In this document: in pieces, positions 35,962 through 44,792 of the stretch | How positions within the stretch are numbered: position 1 is the stretch's first letter | Layout of the letters: the number at the start of each line of letters is the position of its first letter | Assembly: GCA_949317995.1 (NCBI GenBank) | Contig: OX439037.1 | Span: 19,642,324-19,706,323 of the forward strand | Direction of reading: 5' to 3' | Source of the DNA: Acholoe squamosa | Lineage: Eukaryota > Annelida > Polychaeta > Phyllodocida > Polynoidae | DNA length: 64,000 bases | Position numbers and translations under genes: made by a program | The notes under the pieces: model-generated | The model's input: only the letters and a program-made list of their open reading frames with translations | Databases searched by the model: none | Told to the model about the DNA's origin: nothing

Positions 35962-38900
35962 CTGCAACATAAGAGATCAGTATTTGATCTATCAGTCTGG
36001 AGGCCACACATATAATAGTAGAAATCATTATTTTTTAAAGGGAGATCATTAATCTACTTTTTAATTGACCAGACATGATCCTTTAAGCCTCATCACCCCT
36101 TAATTTAAAACTTACCTTTGCCATTTGTGTTGGGCCTTTCTTCATCAGCTTAAACTTCAGTGGGTGGCAGACGGCAAGATATCTTTCGAATGATTGCATG
36201 GCAGATGAGAGATTTACATAAATCCTTGAGACTACAAAGGTTATGGAAAGCGCCTCACATGGAATCGACTGAAAATTGAAGCCCCCGTCATTGCTGCAAG
36301 AAAGCAAAACAAAGCAACTAAGACCATTATTTATGAATACATTCCATCGCAATTGGTTACTTTTGATGGCATTATTTAACTAGGGTCGTGGTGATTTAGG
36401 ACAGAGGGGTCAGCATCTAAGATTGAACTAAAAAAGGAATAATAAGAAAAAAAATCCACAAATGTCACCTACAGCAACGCAGCAACAAAACACTGCCAAA
36501 GTGAATCTTATGTCGCAAACTGGAGTCCAAAATGATTGCATGACAGCTAAGACCCTGCCTTGGTGAATCTGGCTGTATCACACTCAGTCCTCTTCCTCGT
36601 GGGATACAGCCCAAACTCACCTCGTGGAGAACGATAAAAGAAGTCAAATATCATGACACTTTGTCTAAGTTGATCCTACAACTTCTACGATGACCCCACA
36701 CACACATCAATCAAAACACATAAAAAATATAGAAGAAGAGATATACTCACGTCGATTTGAAGGTGATATATGTGACAGGTTTTCTTATCAATAAGATGAG
36801 AACAATAACGTACACCATGTCGGCTAGACTGCTATTTATGATACTCAGATGCATGAATTTGCAGTCCCTTTCCATGACGACTCCAACCACCTGCACGACA
36901 GAACTCAGTACTATAATTGAAAAAAAAATATGACACTGTAAGTTGATAAAAATACCAGAGGTCATTAACGGTAGCTGTAAAACTATAAAAAAGGCAATCC
37001 CTATGCCGGGGCCCTATCGTAGTCCATACAGGTCCTAGCAGATACTTTTGTAGAGGTCGGCGAAAACATACTTGGAAACACCGGGTTTCGAACCCGGGAC
37101 CTCTCAACTTGCAAGTGAGCGCTATACCACTGAGCTACATCCCCAGACCTGACGTTCTCTACCTTCCACCTACATCTGGATCAGTATGACACAAGGGGGC
37201 AGTGTTCACTGGCTGACCACCCCCTGGGAGCTGGTGCAACCAGAAAAGGGACAGATAGCATACCGCCATGGACTCACAGCCAGAGCTGGCCCCTACACTC
37301 CTCCCCACCAGCTTCAGCCAACCCTACTCCTCCAACCCAAACTCCAGCAGGTGACTAGTTTACCCCTAGCAGGTTGAAGTGTTAACTGTGTCATACCGGC
37401 CCAGCCACCGAGTTCTGTAGCCCCGCCTTACACGGGCAGAGCCACACGGTGTTTCCACCAATGTAGAGGTCAGCGAAAACGTACTTGGAAACACCGGGTT
37501 TTGAACCTGGGACCTCTAAACTTGCAAGCGAGTGCTCTACCACTGGACTACATCCCAAGACCTGACGTTCTCTACCTTCCACCTACATCTGGATCAGTAT
37601 GACACAAGGGGGGCAGTGTTCACTGGCTGACCAGCCCTGGGGGCTGGTGCAACTGGAACGGGGACAGATAGCATACCACCAGCGACTCACAGCCAGAGCT
37701 GGCCCCTACACTTTTTCACTCTCTTAAAAGAAGTAGGGCTTCAGCAAAAACGCATCCCTATACGACAGTTTATTGATGGGTTACTGCTCTTTGATATTTA
37801 GTGATTTGATATGTTAATCAGAACATTGCCATGCTTGTCGTCAGTTACCAATAATTCTTATAAACAAGCCCTTCTGTACCAGTGAGCATGTTACCAGGTA
37901 ATTTTAAGCAACTCCAGATTCAAATAAGACACATTGGCAGACAATCATTTATAAATCATACTAGATACATGTATATGACACTCACATGATAGCGCACATA
38001 TGATGTATACGGCATTAATGGTGATGTCTATACCGAGAGGAGATAGACCTACTCCCATCTTTGAGGAGAACAGGGGTCGGACACAATCCAAAGAGCTGTA
38101 ACCAACTTTAAATACAATGCTGTCTTCGTTTTCCCTCAATGTAGTCAAATCCTGAAAATTCTCCTCAGTAAAGCCACAATTGTTCCTGTGAAATAGCAAC
38201 ATATTAGTGGAATTAAAGGTGGTATCGTGATTAGTTATTAATGACCATGATCAAACCCCATGGATAAGAGTACTGTGTTCTTCTCTTGCAAAGCAATATG
38301 GTCGTATCCTACCACCACGGGTATATTTTGTGATATGCATGTGTTTTGCACAATTTGTTGCCATTGAAACTTAGGTAAAAATCAGTTATGGTTAGATAGG
38401 ATAACAATCTCTCACTAAAACAAAGTACCAACGAGTGGTCGTCAAAAGTGATTGTTTTGGCTTTGAAGAGAGGATGTCTGGTTCTGCAACAAAGTACTGA
38501 TCTAATAAACCCACCAAAACCTGGGTTGGTGGCCACACCATGAAAGACAATGCCATCAGAATAACGAATTGTGGGACAGACCTTTCACCATTATTACCAC
38601 AGAGATTAATTTTAACACAAAGCTTCACTATACCATTTTCTGGGGCTTCATTGTAGAAATCACACAGATTCACAGCATCCCAAATATGGTGATTTACTGT
38701 GTAGTTTAACAGGGCTATCTGGCAGATCCCCAGGTCATTTCTTAGTGTGCGTTTCAAGAGAAATAATGATGCATAATGGAATTAAGCCATTTTCAGAACA
38801 ATGAAACCCAAGAACTTGAGCTAGCAATGATGTGTTGAAAGATAATACTTGCATTATACCTGTAATATTTCCTCAGCTGTTCCTCTGTATCATTCTTTTG

Positions 38901-39806
38901 TAACTCTACGCCTTGAGGGTTGCAATAGTCAATTCTCTGGTCGTACCCGTTTCCACGAAAGAGACAAATGGTCTGTAAAATAAGTCCCAATACTGCATTA
39001 TAATCATTATTTTTCATAACCACACTTAATTGGGACCCAGTTATGACCATATAGAGCGTTCTGATTAGGGAGAGCTCCAAATAGCCAGATAGAGCGTTTC
39101 GAGTAGAGAGAGCTCCAAATGTACGATATCATTGTTACTAGGCAGGTGGATACCAGTGCGACTCATTCTTCTACCATGGCACAGTGTCTTCAAATTCTAG
39201 AGGAGCCAGGTTGTTCTTCTTCCTGATAACCCATACGTAGCAGACTGTGCAAGGGTTGGCAAGTTAAATTTGACAGGTTTTGCCTTGTCCAATCATTCTG
39301 CTATTCTCAGTTTATGAACTCTATTTTTTTTCTGTGTACATGGAGAAATACCATGATAGATACCCTTACCTGGAGCTTGGTCTTGTAGACCTTTTCACCC
39401 GTCTCCTCATCTATTTCTGGCTCTCCACAATGTTCATCAGACGTTAACTCAAACAAAGACGATAGAAGTGGGTCGTCAAGTCTGATATGGTCTACCAGTA
39501 GACATGTCTGAAATTTTTTTTGCGCTTAACACTCCATCTCCAATATTCGACGATTCCAAAAAGCAACGTAAAATCGATGTTATCTTTTTCATGTCGCCAA
39601 ATGCTGCTGAGGTCGCGTTGATTTTGAGACATTTGAATGAGTCGATGTTAAATAGGTTGGCTGTGGCCATATACACAGGCGACTCTATAAAGTATGGGCA
39701 GAATGTTAATCAACAAAACCTCAATGATATTCCTGCTTACACACAGAGAGATGGCTAGATAGATACCGATAGATAGATGGATAGATAGATAAATATATAG
39801 ATAGAT

Positions 39807-39879
<73 letters not shown>

Positions 39880-40686
39880 GGGAGAGAGAGAGAGAGCCAT
39901 AAGCACAGACAATCCGCAGACAAACCCACCTAATACAAACTATAATCAGTTTGACTACTTATAAGGCAAGGCTGCCCCTACTTCTTATCAACCACACATA
40001 ACCCTTAATGTATCTTTAGTCATTTTCTATCTGACAAATACCTGTTGTATTACTATATGGTAAATCGGTACAACCGATGCAGGCCTCCTGAAATCAGAAA
40101 AAAAGAAGACAAAGGCACTTAGACCATAGTCTGCAGCACATATAACTCCTATCAAATCAAGTTTCAATACACATAGCAAAAGATTAGAAGAAAACAATAA
40201 GAAAACGATATATTGCAAAGACTTTAGTTGATCCTTTAAGTGAAGTTGACAATGTACCTATGTAGAAATATCAGCTGAAGAGAGAAACTATTTGGTGCCA
40301 AGTCCTGAAGTCTTGGGTTAAGATGTCTGATGATTGCTTAACATAAGTGGTGTGAACTTTTGTCGAAGAATAAGATATATATCAAGTATGTATGTCTAGT
40401 GGGTCCTCTAACGTAATATATCAGTATGAGAAACTTGTGCTAGAGTTGACTTCTCTTTGTAATATGGTACTGAAGAAGGCGGACAATAGACCTTCTCGAT
40501 TAGCCTACCTATACTTTGAAACAATAGTTTTATACTAACAAAAATCAACAGCAACTGAAGTCAATTGTGGTCCATACTTACAGACGTCACAGGGAGTATG
40601 GGAGAATGTTCAGTGATGTTCCTGCCATAACTAGAAGATAAGAAGAGATAGATAACCAGCAAGGGCACCATGCCATACATGGCCAT
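35359..40686 (-). CDS. Class A GPCR with Cys-rich ectodomain (complete gene)
   Basis: A seven-transmembrane cell-surface receptor of unknown ligand. Exons in coding order: 40582-40686, 40042-40087, 39370-39491, 38860-38972, (38582-38740), 37986-38185, 36751-36910, 36116-36293 and 35359-35961. Without the bracketed exon the joined frame is 1527 nt, 508 residues plus stop; with it, 561. The N-terminus is a signal peptide (GMVPLLVIYLFLSSSYG) followed by roughly 160-200 extracellular residues with paired cysteines. TM1 spans the exon 5/6 junction (VYIICALSLLSSVVQVVGVV). TM3 starts with the disulfide Cys (PCEALSITFVV) and ends in FERYLAVCHPLKF, the DRY-type motif. The partner Cys is in DKFCTVY. 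CWxP in TM6 and NPxxY in TM7 are degenerate (LCHITSNAPE, ISPVVKM). I recognise the superfamily but not the subfamily or ligand. Confidence 0.88.
36116..36293 (-). CDS. GPCR exon 7, TM3 and ERY motif
   Basis: Acceptor CTTGCAG|CAATG, donor AAG|GTAAGT. Encodes PCEALSITFVVSRIYVNLSS, then AMQSFERYLAVCHPLKFKL. The Cys at the top of TM3 and ERYLAVCHPLKF are class A hallmarks. Confidence 0.92.
36751..36910 (-). CDS. GPCR exon 6, TM1-TM2
   Basis: Acceptor AATTATAG|TACTG, donor CGAC|GTGAGT. Encodes the rest of TM1 (LSSVVQVVGVV), a short cytoplasmic loop (MERDCKFMH), and TM2 (SIINSSLADMVYVIVLILLI). The TM1 GN motif is missing; LADMVY carries the conserved TM2 Asp. Confidence 0.85.
37051..37301 (-). repeat. 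250-bp unit with tRNA-Cys-like segment, copy 1
   Basis: Matches 37464-37713 almost base for base, from TAGAGGTCGGCGAAAAC to AGAGCTGGCCCCTACACT. On the minus strand a 150-bp block is followed by the tRNA-like segment and about 22 bp more. Two direct copies 413 bp apart suggest a local duplication or a SINE-like family. Confidence 0.85.
37073..37144 (-). tRNA. tRNA-Cys(GCA)-like gene or pseudogene
   Basis: 72 nt. A box TAGCTCAGTGG and B box GGTTCGAAACC both match consensus exactly. The T stem CCGGG/CCCGG is perfect; the anticodon loop TTGCAAG gives GCA (Cys). The acceptor stem pairs only with four G-U wobbles, and the D and anticodon stems each have one mismatch (C-U). So it is likely a tRNA-derived repeat or pseudogene, but still able to attract Pol III. 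Confidence 0.5.
37464..37713 (-). repeat. 250-bp unit with tRNA-Cys-like segment, copy 2
   Basis: Second direct copy. Its tRNA-like part (37486-37556) has A box TAGTCCAGTGG, B box GGTTCAAAACC and the same TTGCAAG loop. It differs from copy 1 at about a dozen positions over the tRNA part. Confidence 0.85.
37986..38185 (-). CDS. GPCR exon 5, end of ectodomain and start of TM1
   Basis: Acceptor TTTCACAG|GAAC, donor TCAT|GTGAGT. Encodes NNCGFTEENFQDLTTLREN, then LDCVRPLFSS, and the first half of TM1 (DITINAVYIICALS). Phase 2 to 1. Confidence 0.85.
38582..38740 (-). CDS. Probable extra GPCR ectodomain exon, symmetric phase 2
   Basis: Between exons 4 and 5 an open frame is bounded by CACTAAG|AAATG and GAAAG|GTCTGT. 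It starts and ends in phase 2, so it inserts exactly 53 residues between exons 4 and 5 without breaking the frame. The product has four Cys (LGICQIALLNYTV, AVNLCDFYNEAPE, KLCVKINLCGNN) and an N-glycosylation site, in keeping with its neighbours. The donor (GTCTGT) is weak, so it may be alternatively spliced. Confidence 0.5.
38860..38972 (-). CDS. GPCR exon 4, ectodomain
   Basis: Acceptor TTTTACAG|ACC, donor ACAG|GTATAA, phase 0 to 2. Encodes TICLFRGNGYDQRIDYCNPQ and a charged tail ending LRKYYR; two Cys. Confidence 0.8.
39370..39491 (-). CDS. GPCR exon 3, ectodomain
   Basis: Encodes HIRLDDPLLSSLFELTSDEH, then CGEPEIDEETGEKVYKTKLQ; donor CAG|GTAAGG, phase 0. The 5' end is ambiguous: TAG|AC at 39491 (used with exon 2), or TTTCAG|ACATG about 18 nt upstream, which adds TCLLV. 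Confidence 0.75.
39755..39896. repeat. (GATA)n / (GA)n microsatellite
   Basis: GATA tetranucleotides (39755-39808) run into GA dinucleotides to 39896, within the GPCR intron between exons 2 and 3. Confidence 0.97.
40042..40087 (-). CDS. GPCR exon 2 (46 nt, possibly optional)
   Basis: Strong acceptor (TTTTTTTCTGATTTCAG|GAGG) and donor ACAG|GTATTT. Encodes EACIGCTDLPYSNTT. It ends in phase 1, which forces exon 3 to use the weaker TAG acceptor; skipping it would let exon 1 join exon 3 at TTTCAG|ACATG in phase 0. Either form keeps the frame. Confidence 0.45.
40582..40686 (-). CDS. GPCR exon 1, signal peptide
   Basis: 35 codons from ATG at 40686: MAMYGMVPLLVIYLFLSSSY then an N-glycosylation site (NIT). 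Donor TCT|GTAAGT, phase 0. Hydrophobic core and small residues before the likely cleavage site fit a signal peptide. Confidence 0.8.
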
Positions 40687-40870
40687 GTTGGCATTACTCT
40701 GGGTACCAGTTGTACCAGAGAAATGATCCAGCTATACTCAACCAAAACCTCCTTATATACTAAACAATGTACACCGTGATAATGACACTCATAATTACAG
40801 AGAATCTATGTAACAATGCATGTGCATGTACCTGTTTTGAAATGATGAACGTGCCTTGAATTATGTGACA

Positions 40871-40874
<4 letters not shown>

Positions 40875-40946
<72 letters not shown>
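40875..40946. repeat. (TA)n tract left of the TIR element
   Basis: About 72 bp of TA. Together with 42708-42764 it seems to be one tract split by the element at 40947-42704. Confidence 0.97.
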
Positions 40947-40948
<2 letters not shown>

Positions 40949-42702
40949 GTGGGGCTCCAGAAAATGTCCAATTTTGAGAAAAAATGATCAAATTTTTTAA
41001 TTACCCTTAGACTTCTATAGTTTTACATGTCTGTGGAGGAGGTGATAAGCCATGAGAATGCTAAATATTGTGAAGTTGGGATTTTTCCATCATTTTCTAT
41101 TTTTTTTAGCTCAAAATGCATATATTTTAAGCATTAAGAGGGGTGTTACGTTCATCAGATTTGATTAAATGAGATAAAATTGTGGAAAAATGATTTTCAA
41201 ACAATATACCATGATATATATTTACTGGAACCTGGTAGAGATGTATCTCTTCTATGCACAGAATATCATATATAAATTTTTCCTTCGTTTCCACATATCT
41301 TGTGTCATGCTTAAAATATCAGGTAAATTGAGAAAATGATGGATTTGCTCTAAGTTCATTTAAAATTCTTGTAAACAACAAAAAAAATATAAAATTGAAC
41401 AATGTTCCACTAACTGACAATTGGAAATGATTGTATTCCCTTTTATTAGCTATACCTAAAGATATTTCTTTGATCTACTTATGCATTATAAAGGATTTTA
41501 TCTTTGATAAGTCATTAGCCTGAATCCGATGAACGTAACATTTTTGGGGAAAATCATGAAATATCTCCTTAAAGAATATATCTATCTGGAAAATTCATAT
41601 CCCATTCTGATTAGGTTGATTTTCTCAGGTTTACTGGTTGTTTAAAATTTTCTTCATGGATGATTTATGCCATACATATGCTATCATCAGTTTATCCAAT
41701 GAACGTAACAATCTGATGAACGTAACACCAAAAATCTGATGAACGTAACATAAATCTGATGAACGTAACATAAATCTGATGAACGTAACATTTATGATTG
41801 CATTCCTATTACAGCAAAACAATAATCTACATTGAAAAAATTCTTACACTAGCTGGTGCAGTTCACTACTTGGGTACCCTATTGATATTTGTTTTAACTA
41901 TTATTGAAGAATTAGGCAAATTAGAGGTAAATCATCCATGTGAATCCGATGAACGTAACATAAATCTGATGAACGTAACATTTTCAATTTTCTGTCTTTT
42001 ATCATACTTTGAAGTGGAATTTCCGGAATCAAATGGCAAGATCCTTTCCAGGCCCCCCCACACACAGTGTCAACTGAATTTCATCTTTATATGCCTTATA
42101 TTTATATAATAAATTATTCCCCAAAGAAAATAGCCTTAAAAGGGTCATTTTTCTACCCCTCTTTGGGCCTCATTTATGGAGAGAAAACAGTAAAATATTC
42201 AGATTTTTGCATATCTGCTCCAATATGTGGGTGTCAGACTTCTACATACTGTCAAAAAACTACCTCAAATGCATTCTATTCATATAGATAACACATTTTT
42301 TAAATAAAAACATGATTTTATGAGAAAAACTCTATTTTTAAAGATTTTCATCAGATAATGAAAAAATTTGAAAATTTTCTTGAAAATTCACGGTGATGTA
42401 CAGAAGTGTCTCTAAAATATGTTGTATTAATTGCAAAATGGGTTAATACAATGTGAATAGAGAAAAAAATTGAATGAAAATCATTTTTTCTCAGGGGACA
42501 TGGATTTTTTGATATTTTTCAAGCAAAATATGGGTAAATTCAGAAAATAACAGGAAAAATATATTTTATTCCTTAGTTATTACATAAGTACTCATTGAGA
42601 TCTTTGTAACCATGCTGTTCATATCACCTGAAATGATCTTATTACAGAGTTATTAAAGAAAACATGACAAATTTGCTTAATGGACATTTTCTGGAGCCCC
42701 AC

Positions 42703-42704
<2 letters not shown>
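40947..42704. mobile_element. 1.76-kb non-coding TIR element inserted in (TA)n, with GATGAACGTAACA motifs
   Basis: Perfect 24-bp terminal inverted repeats (GGGTGGGGCTCCAGAAAATG then TCCA; reversed at 42681-42704). Flanked on both sides by long TA tracts, fitting insertion into a TA microsatellite. Inside, ATCTGATGAACGTAACA occurs about eight times in one orientation (ends at 41540, 41710, 41727, 41750, 41770, 41790, 41960, 41980) and once reversed (41145-41161). No transposase frame; very AT-rich. A non-autonomous DNA transposon is the simplest reading. Confidence 0.85.

Positions 42705-42707
<3 letters not shown>

Positions 42708-42764
<57 letters not shown>
42708..42764. repeat. (TA)n tract right of the TIR element
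   Basis: About 57 bp of TA; the right half of the split microsatellite. Confidence 0.97.
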
Positions 42765-42767
<3 letters not shown>

Positions 42768-43440
42768 ATGATCTTTTATTATAGCTTCTTGATTAAAAGC
42801 TGAGACTGTAATTAACATCTCCTGCAATGTGAAACTACTGGCCTGATTTAATTAAATGGACGTTTGATATGTTTACAGTGTATCATGCGTTATGCAATAT
42901 TAGGCACAATCTTCCCACAGTAAATTGTCAGCAATTATCACAATTTACCTAATATTTCATTCACTTAAAATTGAAGTTAACTAGCAGGCTATGGGACCTT
43001 CTAACGTTGCCCATCTCTTTGATAATGACACCAACAGATCTTATGAATTTGTGTAACATATGCAAGCTGATCATGCTCTCTAAAATTAATGTACACTATC
43101 ATACTAGTACCTTGCTCATAGGGCCCAGCTTATAATGCGAAATCAACTCCCGCGATTAGTATAGGTCTCAGCCGCCGATTCTTTTCTTTGTTTAATTGCT
43201 GAGATTTGGTCAATTAGAAGTTAATCTATGTTTCGGTGGGGTCTTATTGATTTATTTTATTCATAAAATAAATCATTTTACATCAGCCACCATGTGTTCA
43301 AAATTTTGACCAATAGCTCATCTACTGAAATCCTAGACCTCCACGGGCATAGAGTTACTAGATGAATCATAGCGCCTAGCACATGGTGTAGTGTTTAGTT
43401 CCCATTGAAATCAGGTTGACCTACCTACTTTATGCCCGTG
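42765..43440. other. Intergenic region
   Basis: AT-rich; nothing recognised. Confidence 0.55.
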
Positions 43441-43600
43441 TACACCATAGCAATCTGTCACAAACACTCCAAACTTGTGGACAGGTAGATGATTATAGCC
43501 TTTAGGCTGTGAAGTCACTATACACCATAACAATCTGTCCCAAGCACTCCAAACACACTGACAAGTAGATGATTATAGCCTCTAGGCTGTGCAGTGATCT
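43441..43600. repeat. 80-bp tandem repeat, two units
   Basis: TACACCATAGCAATCTGTCA at 43441 recurs at 43521 as TACACCATAACAATCTGTCC, each unit ending GATGATTATAGCCTTTAGGC-like sequence. Confidence 0.85.
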
Positions 43601-43800
43601 ACTAAAACAGTGCTGGTGAGTAGAATCATTACCACTGCATTGGTGCATCATGATACATTGTGCAGGGCCTCGGTTAGCTATTTAAGGGCATCATGATGCA
43701 CTAAAACAGTGCTGGTGAGTAGAATCGTTACCACTGCATTGGTGCATCATGATATATTGCGCATGGCCCCAATTAGCTATTTAAGGGGGTCATGATGCAC
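43601..43800. repeat. 99-bp tandem repeat, two units, each with a hairpin repeat
   Basis: ACTAAAACAGTGCTGGTGAG begins units at 43601 and 43700. Each carries a CAGTGCTGGTGAG ... CACTGCATTGGTGCATCAT hairpin copy and ends TTAGCTATTTAAGGG. This joins the dispersed hairpin family to the array that follows. Confidence 0.85.
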
Positions 43801-43857
43801 ATCATGATGTCTCGCCAGCTCTTCATTGAAGCATCAAGACGAACATCTTCAAAAAAG

Positions 43858-44792
43858 CACACTTAACCCTTTATGGATGGCATGATGAATTGATGCACAT
43901 TTAAACCTTTATGGATGGCCTGATGCATTGATGCACACTTAACCTTTTATGGATGGCATGATGCATTGATGCACACTTAACCCTTTATGGATGGCATGAT
44001 ACATTGATGCACACTGAAACCTTTATGGATGACATGATGCATTGATGCACACTGAAACCTTTATGGATGACATGATACATTGGTGCACACTTAACCCTTA
44101 TGGATAGCCTGATGCATTGATGCACACTTAACCCTTTATAGATTGCATGATGCATTGATGCACACTTAACCCTTTAGGGATAGCATGATGCATACTTAAA
44201 CCTTTATGGATAGCATGATGCAATGATGCACACTTAACCTTTATGGATGGCATGATGCATTGATGCACACTTAACCCTTTATGGATGGCATGATGAATTG
44301 ATGCACATTTAAACCTTTATGGATGGCATGATGCATTGATGCACACTTAACCCTTTATGGATGGCATGATGCATTGATGCACACTGAAACCTTTATGGAT
44401 GACATGATACATTGGTGCACACTTAGACTTTTATGGATAGCCTGATGCATTGATGCACACTTAACCCTTATGGATGACATGATGCATTGGTGCACACTTA
44501 ACCCTTTAGGGATGTATTGATGCACACTTAACCCTTTATAGATTGCATGATGAATTGATGCACACTTAACCCTTTATGGATGGCATGATGCATTGATGCA
44601 CACTGAAACCTTTATGGATAGCCTGATACATTGATGCATACTTAAACCTTTATGGATATAATGATGCAATGATGCACACTTAACCTTTTAGGGATGGCAT
44701 GATGCATTGATGCACACTTAAACATTTATGGATGGCATGATGCATTGATGCACAGTTAACCCTTTATGGGTGACCTGCTACATTGATGCACA
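43858..44792. repeat. 38-bp minisatellite/satellite array, about 24 units
   Basis: Unit: GCACACTTAACCCTTTATGG then ATGGCATGATGCATTGAT. Units vary in length by a few bases and in sequence (AAACC for AACCC, GACATGATAC for GGCATGATGC), and higher-order repeats are visible: the run at 43860-44100 resembles that at 44270-44480. The core GATGCATTGATGCA is palindromic and resembles the hairpin repeat. Confidence 0.95.

Larger units (their letters stand above)
36911..37985 (-). other. GPCR intron between exons 5 and 6
   Basis: About 1.1 kb. Contains two copies of a 250-bp unit with a tRNA-like segment (37051-37301 and 37464-37713). Confidence 0.8.

Noticed and set aside
35425-36052. Plus-strand frames over the receptor's last exon
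   Set aside because: Antisense shadows of exon 8 of the GPCR.
39476-39758. Overlapping frames on both strands just upstream of GPCR exon 3
   Set aside because: Neither joins exon 3 in frame or shows a domain; probably chance.
39648-39929. Ser/Leu-rich frames at the GATA/GA tract
   Set aside because: Microsatellite translation inside a GPCR intron.
43858-44792. CRISPR-like regular repeat array
   Set aside because: The unit and the apparent spacer both repeat, period varies, there are no unique spacers or cas genes, and the window is animal DNA. It is a tandem satellite.
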